Source: Bosea sp. AS-1
GTDB taxonomy: Bacteria; Pseudomonadota; Alphaproteobacteria; Rhizobiales; Beijerinckiaceae
Direction: 5' to 3'
Length of the DNA: 64,000 nt
Assembly: GCF_002220095.1 (NCBI RefSeq)
Contig: NZ_CP022372.1
Span: 3,506,501 to 3,570,500 of the forward strand
Both the position numbers and the translations under genes were made by a program. The notes under the pieces were generated by a model. The model ran no database searches. It was not told the DNA's origin and saw only the letters and a list, made by a program, of their open reading frames with translations. Of this stretch, positions 1 through 8,142 are shown in pieces (within the stretch, counting starts at the first letter, position 1; each line of letters starts with the position of its first letter).

Positions 1-245
1 ATCGAGGAGAGCACGCCGCCGGAGGCGAGCCCGGCATAGTTCTCGAGCGTCCACTCGCCGGGCAGCCCCGGCGCGCTGGTGCGGAAGCTGCCATAGACCA
101 GCGCGACCACCGGGATCGCGACCATGGCAGCGACCACGAGGAAGGTCGCCCAATAGACGCCCGTGAGCACGGCGCCGCCCTGCCCGGCGCGGCGGGCTGG
201 AGGAGAGGCCGCTACGGCCTGCATGACGATGGCTTGTTCTGACAT
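1..245 (-). CDS. ABC transporter permease, N-terminal fragment (cut by window edge)
   Basis: Only the first 81 codons lie inside the window; the gene runs off the left edge. After the ATG at 245-243 there is a polar cytoplasmic stretch of about 25 residues. One strongly hydrophobic helix follows (YWATFLVVAAMVAIPVVALV), then a loop containing WTLENYAGL, a typical start of the first periplasmic segment in binding-protein-dependent permeases. It lies 106 bp downstream of a solute-binding protein gene on the same strand, so it is most likely the inner-membrane channel of that importer. The ATPase would have to lie further left. Family assignment is good; the substrate is unknown. Confidence 0.7.
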   Translation of the reverse strand, partial: MSEQAIVMQAVAASPPARRAGQGGAVLTGVYWATFLVVAAMVAIPVVALVYGSFRTSAPGLPGEWTLENYAGLASGGVLSS

Positions 246-351
246 GATCGGCTCCCTGGCCGCCTTGCCGGGGCGCGAAACCCCAGCCCGGCATCACCGT
301 CCTGGCCCATGAAGTCGGCGCGCTGCCACGGCAGCGCGCATCGGTGCGGCA

Positions 352-1401
352 TCAGCGGATGCCGAAGGTCGAGCGCCATTTGTCGACGATGGCCGTCTGA
401 CGCTCCGGCGTCAGGATCTTCTCGCCATCGACGACATTGCTGAGTGCAGAGGTCGCCGGCAGCTTGCTCAGCGGCGGTGCGCCCTTGCGGGTGACGGAGA
501 GGCCGCAATAGGTCTGGAGATGGATCTGGCCCTGCTCCGTCATCAGCCAGTTCAGGAAGACCTTTCCAGCATTGGGATTCGGAGCCTTGGCAGCGACGAA
601 AGCCTTGTTGGCGGACAGGGTCGTACCCGATTTCGGATAGATGAAGCCGATGGGAGCGCCGTCCTCCAGCAGCGGGTTGAGCGGAAGGTCCGTCAACTCG
701 GCGACGCGCACGTCACCACGCACCACGGCCTGGATGATGCCGCCCGAGCCCTCGAAGAAGCGGACCTCGTTGGCCTTCAGCCGCTCCGGCGCATCCTTGA
801 TGCCGATATCCTCCCAGAAGGCGCAGATCTGCTGGATCGAGACCGAACGCCAGGGCGGATTCATGCCGACGCGGCCCTTCCATTTCGGGTCGAGGAGGTC
901 GGCCCAATCCTTCGGGGCATCGGCGGGGCGGACCTGCGCCTTGTTCCAGATGATGCATTCGCGCGCATGCTGGATGGTGAAAAGGCGATTGTCCTCGTTG
1001 TACTCCGGCGCGAAATTGCCGATTTCCGGCGGCGTCCACTGCGCCGCCCAGCCGTTCTTCATGCCCTCCCCGATCCGCTCGTCCGGGAAGGTGACGAGCA
1101 CGTCGCAAAGGTTGCGGCCGGCGACGAACTCGGTCTGGAAGCGCTCGATGAGCGGGTTGCTGCCGAGGCGGATCTGCTCGGTCTGAATGCCCGGATTGGC
1201 GTCGCGGAACTTCTGCAGCAGCGGCTCGATGCCGTTCGGCTGCCAGTTGTTGTAGATGACGACCTTGCCTTCCTTCTTCGCGGCGGCCATGTCGAGCCCC
1301 GCCTGCTGGGCTCGCGCGGCTCCTATCGCGGCAAGCGAGGCTGCGCCTGCGAGAACTGCGCGGCGCGTCGGCTTGATGCCGGAACAACCATGATCGGCCA
1401 T
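352..1401 (-). CDS. Extracellular solute-binding protein, family 1 (ABC importer)
   Basis: A 349-residue periplasmic binding protein. The N-terminus carries a twin-arginine-like signal (TRRAVLAG near residues 12-19, then an Ala-rich core ending AARAQQ). The mature part has the family-1 layout, with NPLIERFQTEF near residue 80, VVRGDVRVAEL in the middle and KAFVAAKAPNPNAGKVFLNWLM near residue 265, as in iron(III)- and polyamine-type binding proteins. A GGGAGAAG ribosome site precedes the ATG. It is the first gene of a minus-strand unit with the permease at the left edge. The ligand cannot be told from sequence; short anions, metals or polyamines are all possible for this family. Confidence 0.8.
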   Translation of the reverse strand: MADHGCSGIKPTRRAVLAGAASLAAIGAARAQQAGLDMAAAKKEGKVVIYNNWQPNGIEPLLQKFRDANPGIQTEQIRLGSNPLIERFQTEFVAGRNLCDVLVTFPDERIGEGMKNGWAAQWTPPEIGNFAPEYNEDNRLFTIQHARECIIWNKAQVRPADAPKDWADLLDPKWKGRVGMNPPWRSVSIQQICAFWEDIGIKDAPERLKANEVRFFEGSGGIIQAVVRGDVRVAELTDLPLNPLLEDGAPIGFIYPKSGTTLSANKAFVAAKAPNPNAGKVFLNWLMTEQGQIHLQTYCGLSVTRKGAPPLSKLPATSALSNVVDGEKILTPERQTAIVDKWRSTFGIR

Positions 1402-1471
1402 GACGTCTTCTCCCGTGCTTTGACGCGCCTCTGCCGGGCGCTCTGGGGCAACTCTCGCCCGCCAATGTGTA

Positions 1472-1488
1472 AACTGTCAACAGTTGAC
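1472..1488. promoter_or_regulatory. Dyad in divergent promoter, candidate GntR-type operator
   Basis: The stretch holds two overlapping palindromes: AACTGT-CA-ACAGTT (1472-1485) and GTCAAC-A-GTTGAC (1476-1488). It lies between the divergent binding-protein gene (start 1401) and the lyase gene (start 1563). The form resembles operators of FadR-subfamily (FCD) GntR proteins, and such a regulator is encoded at 2465-3166. Which protein binds here is inference. Confidence 0.4.
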
Positions 1489-1562
1489 TTTTTAATGCCG
1501 CGACGGATAGGTGAAGCGGATCGGAGCGACCCGACCGGTCGCGACAGCCCAGGGCCCCGCTT

Positions 1563-2456
1563 ATGCTCAAGACCGTCGACACCGCACCGCCCAGCAGCGC
1601 CCGCCGCCGCCTTCGTCAGCGCATCGCCAAGCGGGACGCCTTCCTGCTGCCAGGCGCGGCCAATGCGCTTACGGCGCGCATCGTCGAGGATCTCGGCTAC
1701 GAGGCCGTCTACCTGACCGGCGCAGGCTTCACGAACATGCAGCTCGGCATGCCCGATCTCGGCCTGCTTTCGGTGACGGAGCTGGCGGAGGCTGCCGCCC
1801 GCATCAGCGACGTGACGACGATCCCGCTCGTGGTCGACATCGACACCGGGTTCGGCAACGCGCTCAACGTCTACCGCACCGTGCATCTGCTGGAGCGCGC
1901 CGGCGCGGCCGCCCTGCAGATCGAGGACCAGATCTTTCCGAAGAAATGCGGTCACTTCTCCGGCAAGGGCGTGGTCCCGCTGCCGGAAATGCTGTCCAAG
2001 ATCCATGCCGCGCTCGATGCGCGCCGCGACGACGACACCGTGATCATCGCGCGCACCGATGCCCGCGCCGTCGAGGGGCTCGACCGGGCGCTGGAGCGTG
2101 CCCACGCCATGGCCGAGGCCGGCGCGGACGTGATCTTCGTCGAAGCGCCGGAAGGGATCGAGGAGATGCGGGCCATCGGCCAGTTGCCGGCACCGCAACT
2201 CGTCAATGTCGTGATGGGTGGCAAGACCCCGATGCTGCCGCGCGAGGAGCTGGCGGCCATGGGCTTCTCCATCGCGCTCTACGCCAATGCCGCCCTCCAG
2301 GCGATGGTGCTTGCGGCGCAGGAGGTCCTGGGCTCGTTGCGGGACGTGGGGTCGCTGGCGGGCGCCGAGAACAGGCTGGCGAGCTTCGCCGAACGGCAAC
2401 GCATCGTCGGCAAGCCGGAATTCGACGCGCTCGAGGCGCGCTACAAGGGCGCCTGA
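1563..2456 (+). CDS. Isocitrate lyase/PEP mutase family carboxylyase
   Basis: A 297-residue protein of the ICL/PEPM superfamily, which cleaves or forms C-C or P-C bonds in 2-hydroxy- or 2-oxo-acids with Mg2+. Visible motifs are the metal-binding VVDIDTGFG (residues 90-98, Asp92 and Asp94), the ED pair at 121-122 and KKCGH (127-131) with the catalytic Cys129 that marks lyases rather than phosphonopyruvate mutases. The length fits 2-methylisocitrate or 2,3-dimethylmalate lyases (about 290 residues), not full-size isocitrate lyase. Its neighbours are PrpF- and PrpD-family genes, but no 2-methylcitrate synthase is present. A branched C5-C7 di- or tricarboxylate is therefore a plausible substrate; oxaloacetate decarboxylase is an alternative. 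Confidence 0.82.
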   Translation: MLKTVDTAPPSSARRRLRQRIAKRDAFLLPGAANALTARIVEDLGYEAVYLTGAGFTNMQLGMPDLGLLSVTELAEAAARISDVTTIPLVVDIDTGFGNALNVYRTVHLLERAGAAALQIEDQIFPKKCGHFSGKGVVPLPEMLSKIHAALDARRDDDTVIIARTDARAVEGLDRALERAHAMAEAGADVIFVEAPEGIEEMRAIGQLPAPQLVNVVMGGKTPMLPREELAAMGFSIALYANAALQAMVLAAQEVLGSLRDVGSLAGAENRLASFAERQRIVGKPEFDALEARYKGA

Positions 2457-2464
2457 GAGCCGTT

Positions 2465-3166
2465 TCATCCGCCCTGTTCGCCCTCCCCGCCACGGTCGCG
2501 CTCCAGAGCGAGGATGCCGCGCCGGACATCGAGCGCGCCGAGGATATGCGCCCGGGCGAGCCGCTCGGCCGTGGCATCGTCGCGCTCGCAGATCGCCTTG
2601 ATGATCGCAGCATGCTCGGCATGGGCGACCGCGGCGCGGCCGCTCGCCGCCAGCGTGGTGGGGCCGAGCAACGCAATCGCGTCGTGCAGGGCGTGGAGGC
2701 CCTTGACGAGGTAGCGGTTATGAGCCGCCGCATGGATGGCTTCGTGCAGCGCGCGGTTGTGCCGGTAGAGCGTCAACGGTTCGCCCGCGAGCGCCGCCTC
2801 CTGCTCCAGAAGCCGATTCAGCAATGCGATGTCGCGCGGGCTGGCATGGCGCGCGGCCATGGCGGCAGCCGTGCCCTCCACCGCCGCACGCATCTCGTAA
2901 AGCTCCTCGACCGCATCCTCGTCGAGCACCGATACGACCAGCCCCATCCGGGGCCTCAGATCGAGCAAGCCTTCGAGCTCGAGGCGCGACAGTGCCTGGC
3001 GGGTCGGCGTGCGGCTGATCCCGAGCAGTTGCGCGAGCTCGATCTCGCGCATCCTGCGGCCGGGCGGAAAGCGCCCCTCGACGATTTCCTTGCGCAGCGC
3101 CGCATAGGCGTAGTCCGCCGCGGAAGCGAACTGGTCTCTGTCGAGCAGCACGGCCTCGCTGTTCAT
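2465..3166 (-). CDS. GntR family transcriptional regulator, FCD domain
   Basis: A 233-residue regulator. The N-terminal winged helix (about residues 15-78) contains the FPPGRRMREIELAQLLGISR helix-turn-helix stretch followed by TPTRQALSRLELEGLL. The all-helical FCD ligand domain (about 88-215) has the usual metal-binding His pattern, with RHNRALHEAIHAAAHN and a later AHAEHAAIIKAI. FCD regulators sense organic acids and normally repress adjacent genes. It is convergent with the lyase gene (8 bp apart) and divergent from prpF. Sites matching the FadR-type operator (GTATAC core) lie in the 3167-3414 promoter region, so it very probably controls this carboxylate locus. Confidence 0.88.
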   Translation of the reverse strand: MNSEAVLLDRDQFASAADYAYAALRKEIVEGRFPPGRRMREIELAQLLGISRTPTRQALSRLELEGLLDLRPRMGLVVSVLDEDAVEELYEMRAAVEGTAAAMAARHASPRDIALLNRLLEQEAALAGEPLTLYRHNRALHEAIHAAAHNRYLVKGLHALHDAIALLGPTTLAASGRAAVAHAEHAAIIKAICERDDATAERLARAHILGALDVRRGILALERDRGGEGEQGG

Positions 3167-3370
3167 GCCGATCTCCCATGGTTCCGACAGCCGGATCCGG
3201 CCTGCCTCCAGGGATCGGTAATCGCGCGGGAGCGTGACGAAAAGAGCCCGACGCCTCTTTCCACCGCGTGCAAATGCCCCTTCCCTGCCGCGAATCCGGC
3301 CTCGGGACGTAGCTGGCGCATCCGCGCAGGGCCGTGCTTCATCAAACGCATCGACAAGCAGATAACATTA

Positions 3371-3390
3371 TTGTACGTGATTGTATACAC
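3371..3390. promoter_or_regulatory. Candidate GntR/FCD operator upstream of prpF
   Basis: The site carries TTGTAC followed after four bases by TTGTATACAC. The GTATAC core matches the FadR-subfamily operator pattern (GT, two bases, AC). It lies 25-44 bp before the prpF-like ATG at 3415, where it could overlap the promoter, and between that gene and the divergent gntR gene. The match to a family pattern is seen in the sequence; binding is inferred. Confidence 0.5.
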
Positions 3391-3414
3391 TCGCATTCCA
3401 AGAGGAGACGCGCC

Positions 3415-4596
3415 ATGCCCCAGGCTCGATTGAGAGCGACGTTCATGCGGGGCGGCACGTCGAAGGCGGTGGTGTTCAACCGTGCGGACCTGCCGGCCGA
3501 TCCATCGGCATGGGATCCGATCTTCCTCGCCGTGATGGGTTCGCCCGATGGCAATGGCCGCCAACTCAACGGCATGGGCGGGGGCCTGTCCTCGGTCTCG
3601 AAGATCTGTGTGGTCGGCCCCCCAAGCCGGCCCGACGCGGACATCGACTACACCTTCGCGCAGATCGCGGTGAAGGAGGCCTCGGTCGACTACAGCGGCA
3701 ATTGCGGCAACATGTCCTCTGCCATGGGGCCCTTCGCCGTGACGGAAGGGCTGGCAACCGCCCCGGCGGATGGCGAGGCGGTCGTCCGCATCCACAATAC
3801 CAATACGGGCAAGGTGATCATCGCGCGCTTCCCCATGGCCGACGGCGAGCCTCAGACCGAGGGCGAGCTGGCGATCGACGGGGTCGCCGGAACCGGCGCT
3901 CCGGTCCGCCTCGAATTCATCGACCCGGGCGGAACCAAGACGGGCCGGCTCCTGCCCACGGGCCATGCCCGCGATCTTTTGTCCGTACCGGGGCTCGGCG
4001 AGGTCGAGGCCTCACTGGTCGACGCCGCGAACCCTTGTGTGTTCGTCGCGGCCTCGGCGCTCGGCAAGACAGGCAGCGAGCTGCCGGACGCGCTGGAACA
4101 GGATGACGTTTTCCTCGCACGCATGGAGGCCATCCGCCAGGCGGCTTCCGTCGCGATGGGCATCGCTCCCGACGCCGCGGCCGCCGGGCGGATACCGAGT
4201 GTGCCCAAGGTCGCGATGATCGCATCCCCCGCCGCGATGCCGACCTTGTCGGGCCGGACGATCGCGGCGGACGCGATGTCGCTGGCCATCCGCATGATCT
4301 CGATCGGCCAGCCTCACCGGGCCGTGCCGATCACCGGCGCAACCTGCCTGGCGATCGCCGTCCGCATCGAGGGGTCGCTGCCCCATGCGCTGGCCCGCGC
4401 GGATGAGGGGCCGATCACCGTCGCCCACCCTTCCGGGACGACCGTAGTGGACGCGCAGGTCGAGAATGCCGGCGACCCGGCCCGTGCCAGGGCAATCCAC
4501 GGAGCCGTCTATCGCACGGCCCGGCGTCTGTTCGACGGGCAGGTCTACTATCAGCCGAGCCGCCTCGCGCAATCGGAAAGGCAGGCTGCAGAATGA
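3415..4596 (+). CDS. PrpF family isomerase/tautomerase
   Basis: A 393-residue member of the PrpF family, which has a diaminopimelate-epimerase fold and catalyses cis-trans or double-bond isomerisation of aconitate-type acids (2-methylaconitate isomerase, 4-oxalomesaconate tautomerase). Diagnostic motifs are FMRGGTSKAVVF (residues 10-21), NCGNMSSAMGPF with the first catalytic Cys, and ANPCVFV with the second. A longer open frame extends upstream, but AGAGGAGA at 3401-3408 fixes the ATG at 3415 as the start. The stop overlaps the next gene by 4 bp (ATGA). With the PrpD-family gene downstream it suggests handling of an aconitate-like intermediate; the exact substrate is not determined. Confidence 0.85.
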   Translation: MPQARLRATFMRGGTSKAVVFNRADLPADPSAWDPIFLAVMGSPDGNGRQLNGMGGGLSSVSKICVVGPPSRPDADIDYTFAQIAVKEASVDYSGNCGNMSSAMGPFAVTEGLATAPADGEAVVRIHNTNTGKVIIARFPMADGEPQTEGELAIDGVAGTGAPVRLEFIDPGGTKTGRLLPTGHARDLLSVPGLGEVEASLVDAANPCVFVAASALGKTGSELPDALEQDDVFLARMEAIRQAASVAMGIAPDAAAAGRIPSVPKVAMIASPAAMPTLSGRTIAADAMSLAIRMISIGQPHRAVPITGATCLAIAVRIEGSLPHALARADEGPITVAHPSGTTVVDAQVENAGDPARARAIHGAVYRTARRLFDGQVYYQPSRLAQSERQAAE

Positions 4597-5978
4597 ACCT
4601 GACTGCTGCCTTCACAGACAGGCTGATCGGACTGGCCGAGGCGGGGCTGGACGGAACCGCCCGACAAGCCGCCAAGAACCTGGTGCTCGATGGCCTTGCG
4701 GTTGCGGCGCTCGGCGCAGGCGAAAAGGGGCCGTCGATCCTCGCCTCCGCCGCGCCGGCGACGCAGGGCGTGGACAGCGCCACCCTGATCGGCCGGGCCA
4801 AGCGTACGGCACCGGCGGATGCGGCTCGGATCAACGGCGCGGCCATGCATGTGCTCGATTTCGAACCGATGTGGAATCCGGCCAACCACGCCCTCTCGAC
4901 AACACTGCCCGCTCTGCTCGCCCTGGGCGAAGGCGAGGCGGCTCAGGCCGACGAGCCGCTGGGCGAACGGATTCTCTCCGCGCTCGCGCTAGGCATCGAG
5001 ACCCAGGAGAGGCTGCGGCTGGCGTCCGGGCAGTTCGAGCCGGGCGAACTGGTGTTTCACCCGCCTGGCGCCGTTGGACCGCTCGGCAGCGCGGTCGCCT
5101 GCGGACTGCTGCTGAATCTCGATGCCAGCCATCTGCAGCATGCCCTCGCGATAGCGGCCTCGCGGGCCAGCGGCGTGCAGGCGAATATCGGCAGCATGAC
5201 CAAGGCACTGCATTGCGGACAGGCGGCAGCCTCCGGGCTGGAGAGCGCACTCCTGGCCGCCCGAGGCTTCACCGCGGACGCCGACGCACTCGGCAATCCG
5301 CGCGGTTATGGGCGTGCGTTCTTCGGCGAAAAATTCAGGCCGGAGGAGCTCCTGCGCGCATATGAGGTCCTGCAGATCGTTCGGCCGGGCCCGGCCTACA
5401 AGCTCTATCCGAGCCAGTACGGCACCCATTTCGTGATCACGGCCGCGCTTGCGGCGCGCGAGAAGCTGCCTGCCGGAGCCCAGATCGAGCGCGTCGTCAT
5501 CCATAGCCCGCCGATGGACTATGTCGACCGGCCCGCCCCCGCCAGCGGCCTCGCCGGGAAATTCAGCTTCCAGTATACGGCCGCGATCGCCCTGCTGGAT
5601 GGCGCCGTGACCGTGGCGAGCTTCACCGATGAGCGGCGGTTCGCTCCCGATGTCGTTGCCCTGCTCGACCGGATCGTCATCGTTCCGGACCCGAGCCGGC
5701 AGGGGCGCTTCGACGCCATGACGTTGCGCATCGATGTCGACCACGCCGGTGGCACCGTGCAGGGCAACTGCGACGGCCCCCCGGGGATCTGGGGCAAGCC
5801 CGTCTCCGGCCAGTGCATCCGGACGAAAGCGATCGACTGCCTGACGGCCGCGCTCGGCCCGGATGCCGCCGAGCAGGCCGCCTCGATCTGCGACGGCTTC
5901 GAGACGCTCGATCGGGACGGGCTGATGCGCCTCATGGGTATGCTCGCCGGAAAGGAACGCGGGGCCAGGGCGGCATGA
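4593..5978 (+). CDS. MmgE/PrpD family dehydratase/decarboxylase
   Basis: A 461-residue protein of the MmgE/PrpD family, which includes 2-methylcitrate dehydratase and cis-aconitate decarboxylase. Family features are NLVLDGLAVAALG near residue 30, RINGAAMHVLDFEPMWNPAN at residues 74-93 with the conserved Asp, a Gly-rich helical core, and PAYKLYPSQYGTHFVITA near residue 265 carrying the conserved Lys/Tyr stretch. The start overlaps the PrpF stop (ATGA) and the stop overlaps the CHR gene in the same way, so translation is coupled. It probably dehydrates or decarboxylates a citrate- or aconitate-type acid together with the PrpF and lyase proteins. Canonical 2-methylcitrate cycling is less likely because prpC is absent nearby. 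Confidence 0.82.
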   Translation: MNLTAAFTDRLIGLAEAGLDGTARQAAKNLVLDGLAVAALGAGEKGPSILASAAPATQGVDSATLIGRAKRTAPADAARINGAAMHVLDFEPMWNPANHALSTTLPALLALGEGEAAQADEPLGERILSALALGIETQERLRLASGQFEPGELVFHPPGAVGPLGSAVACGLLLNLDASHLQHALAIAASRASGVQANIGSMTKALHCGQAAASGLESALLAARGFTADADALGNPRGYGRAFFGEKFRPEELLRAYEVLQIVRPGPAYKLYPSQYGTHFVITAALAAREKLPAGAQIERVVIHSPPMDYVDRPAPASGLAGKFSFQYTAAIALLDGAVTVASFTDERRFAPDVVALLDRIVIVPDPSRQGRFDAMTLRIDVDHAGGTVQGNCDGPPGIWGKPVSGQCIRTKAIDCLTAALGPDAAEQAASICDGFETLDRDGLMRLMGMLAGKERGARAA

Positions 5979-6544
5979 CGGCGGAGACCGGGACCACGAC
6001 GCTGGCGGAACGGCGGGTCGGAAATCTCGACCTTTTCCTCGCCTTTTCCGGCATCAGCATCATGGGTTTCGGCGGCGTCCTGCCCTGGGTGCGCTGGATG
6101 ATCGTCGAGCGCAAGGGCTGGCTCGACGAGGACGAGTTCGTCAACGCCCTTTCGCTCTGCCAGATCCTGCCGGGCGGCAATGTCATGAACATCGCGGTCT
6201 ATATCGGCGCCCGGTTCGGCGGACTTTCCGGCGCGATTTCGGCCTTCGCCGGCCTGCTGCTCGCGCCCTGCCTGATCGTGCTCGGACTGGGGGGCCTCTA
6301 CCAGGCTTTTGGCCACCTGCCGGCCGTGCAAGGCATGTTCCGCGGCGCGGCCGCCTGCGCGGCGGGCCTCATTCTCGGAATGGGTTTGCGCATGGCCTGG
6401 CGCTATCGCCGCGACGGTCGGGCCCTATCGATCATGGCCGTGACCATCCTCGCGATGGTCTGGCTCAAGCTGCCGCTCCTTCTGATCCTGGCGACCGTCC
6501 TGCCCGCGAGCCTCGCGCTCGCCTGGACCGCGAGGCCGCGGTGA
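5975..6544 (+). CDS. Chromate (CHR) family transporter, N-terminal-type half
   Basis: A 189-residue membrane protein equal to one CHR domain, with about six hydrophobic segments. The hallmark GFGGVLPWVRWMIVERKGWL near residues 30-50, followed by DEFVNALSLCQILPGGNVMN, matches the conserved first half of chromate permeases. The family includes two-gene (short-chain CHR) versions that form a heterodimer. The ATG at 5975 overlaps the PrpD-family stop, and a longer upstream frame is rejected for that reason. CHR proteins are formally chromate or sulfate transporters, but coupling to a carboxylate operon suggests an organic anion here. Confidence 0.85.
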   Translation: MTAETGTTTLAERRVGNLDLFLAFSGISIMGFGGVLPWVRWMIVERKGWLDEDEFVNALSLCQILPGGNVMNIAVYIGARFGGLSGAISAFAGLLLAPCLIVLGLGGLYQAFGHLPAVQGMFRGAAACAAGLILGMGLRMAWRYRRDGRALSIMAVTILAMVWLKLPLLLILATVLPASLALAWTARPR

Positions 6545-7071
6545 GCGACCGGCCCGTCCTCTTCGATCTGAGCTGGCAGTTCGCGGCACTGTCGCTCATG
6601 TCGATCGGCGGCATCATCGCCGTGGTGCCGGAGATGCACGCCGCCGTGGTCGAGCGCCATCAATGGATGGCCGCGCAGGATTTCGTGACGCTGTTCGCCC
6701 TGGCCCAGGCCGCGCCCGGACCGAACGTGATCGTCGTCACCCTGATCGGCTGGCGGGTGGCCGGCGGGCTCGGCGCCCTGATCGCGACCGTCGCAGTGTC
6801 GACGCCCTCCTTCCTCATCACCTATACCGCCTCCCGGGTCTGGCGCAGCGTGAACGGCCGCGTCTGGTACCGTGTCTGCGAGCGCGGCATGGCGCCCGTG
6901 ACCATCGGCCTCATCCTGTCGAGTGGCCTGCTGCTCTCCAGGGTGGCCGTCGAGCATTGGGGCGCCCTTGCCGTCACGGCGCTGACGGTGCTGGCATTGC
7001 TGAAATGGCGAAACAGCCCGCTGATCGCCCTCGCCTGCTCGGCACTGGCCGGGCTCGCCGGCCTCGTGTGA
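6541..7071 (+). CDS. Chromate (CHR) family transporter, second half
   Basis: A 176-residue partner of the preceding CHR protein, starting at GTG with a GTGA overlap. The second-half family motif appears as LFALAQAAPGPNVIVVTLIG near residues 53-72, followed by a Gly-rich helix (GWRVAGGLGALIATVAVSTP). About five or six membrane segments can be seen. Together the two halves would make one 12-helix permease. The gene closes a four-gene overlapping set (prpF-like, prpD-like, CHR, CHR), and 150 bp without a further gene follow. Confidence 0.85.
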   Translation: MSDRPVLFDLSWQFAALSLMSIGGIIAVVPEMHAAVVERHQWMAAQDFVTLFALAQAAPGPNVIVVTLIGWRVAGGLGALIATVAVSTPSFLITYTASRVWRSVNGRVWYRVCERGMAPVTIGLILSSGLLLSRVAVEHWGALAVTALTVLALLKWRNSPLIALACSALAGLAGLV

Positions 7072-7221
7072 GCCGATGGCGTCCCACAGGCCTGAATCCG
7101 AGCAACGGTACAGGTCCAGCGGTTGCGGAAGCTCACCGGCGAGATCACGCTGCCGCAGCCACCGATGTGAAACGAGAGATCGACGCGCCTCCTTCGGAGC
7201 GTCGCAACCGGGAGAAGCACC

Positions 7222-7992
7222 TTGGACCGCCTGTCTGCGATCAAATCCGCCCTCGGCCCGGCACCCACCGCCGTCCGGCAGGCTCTTTCCCCGCAAGGCC
7301 ACCTGCGCGCCGGTATCAACCTCTCGAATTTCCTGCTCGTTTCGAGCCGCGCGGCGAATGGCGACCCACAGGGCGTGTCGCCCGACATGGCGGCTGCCCT
7401 CGGACATTGCCTTGAGCTGCCGGTCGCCTATGTGCCCTATGCCTCGCCGGGTCTTGTTGCCGATGCCGCGGAGCGCGGCGAATGGGATGTCGCCCTGCTC
7501 GGAGCCGAAGCTCAACGCGCCGCCGTCATCGACTTCACGGCCCCCTATAGCGAGATCGAGGCGACCTATCTCGTGCCGGCCGGCTCGCCGCTCGCGGACA
7601 TCTCGGAGGTCGACAAGCCGGGCCGGCGCATCGCCGTGGCCGGGCGCACAGCCTATGGGCTCTGGCTCGAGCGGAACATCGCGCATGCAGAACTCGTAAT
7701 CGGCGACGGTTTCGATGGAGCGTTCAAGCTGTTCACGACGGAGAAGCTCGACGCCCTGGCCGGGTTGCGGCCGAAGCTGATCGAGGACGTCGCGCAGCTT
7801 CCAGGCTCGCGCATGCTGCCCGGCCGCTTCATGGCAGTGCAGCAGGCGCTGGGCACGCCGAAGGCGGCCGGCGTCGCGATCGATTACCTCCAGAAATTCG
7901 TGGCGCAGGCGATCGAAACCGGCTTCGTGGCCGAGCTCATCGCGCGGCATCGCGTCGTGGGGTTATCGCCGGCGAAGAGCCGAAACGCGTGA
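7222..7992 (+). CDS. Family-3-like substrate-binding domain protein without signal peptide
   Basis: A 256-residue protein with the amino-acid-type (SBP_bac_3) binding-protein fold. It has HLRAGINLSNFLLV near residue 28, a GVSPDMAAALG ligand-pocket stretch, WDVALLGAEAQRAAVIDFTA and YSEIEATYLVPAGSPL. The start is TTG with GGGAG just upstream, and an in-frame stop at 7168 excludes any ATG start further up. No hydrophobic export signal is visible, which is unusual for a binding protein. It may act in the cytoplasm as a sensor or enzyme-like domain, or rely on another export route. It sits alone between the CHR genes and the family-5 binding protein; its partners are not evident. Confidence 0.7.
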   Translation: MDRLSAIKSALGPAPTAVRQALSPQGHLRAGINLSNFLLVSSRAANGDPQGVSPDMAAALGHCLELPVAYVPYASPGLVADAAERGEWDVALLGAEAQRAAVIDFTAPYSEIEATYLVPAGSPLADISEVDKPGRRIAVAGRTAYGLWLERNIAHAELVIGDGFDGAFKLFTTEKLDALAGLRPKLIEDVAQLPGSRMLPGRFMAVQQALGTPKAAGVAIDYLQKFVAQAIETGFVAELIARHRVVGLSPAKSRNA

Positions 7993-8142
7993 CCTCCGCG
8001 GTTCCGTGAAGCATCTCGCACCCAAGTTGCGGACAGGGCCTTACCTATAACTCCTGGGAATGATCCGTCGCCGATTTCGACTTGGACAGCCTGGAACCTT
8101 GCCGGCCATCATCTGGCCAACCAAAAGCGAGGGGTTCACGGA

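Noticed and set aside
1563..5978. Naming the locus prpBDF (methylcitrate cycle)
   Set aside because: No 2-methylcitrate synthase or propionyl-CoA activation gene is present, and the gene order differs from known prp operons. Only family-level names are given.
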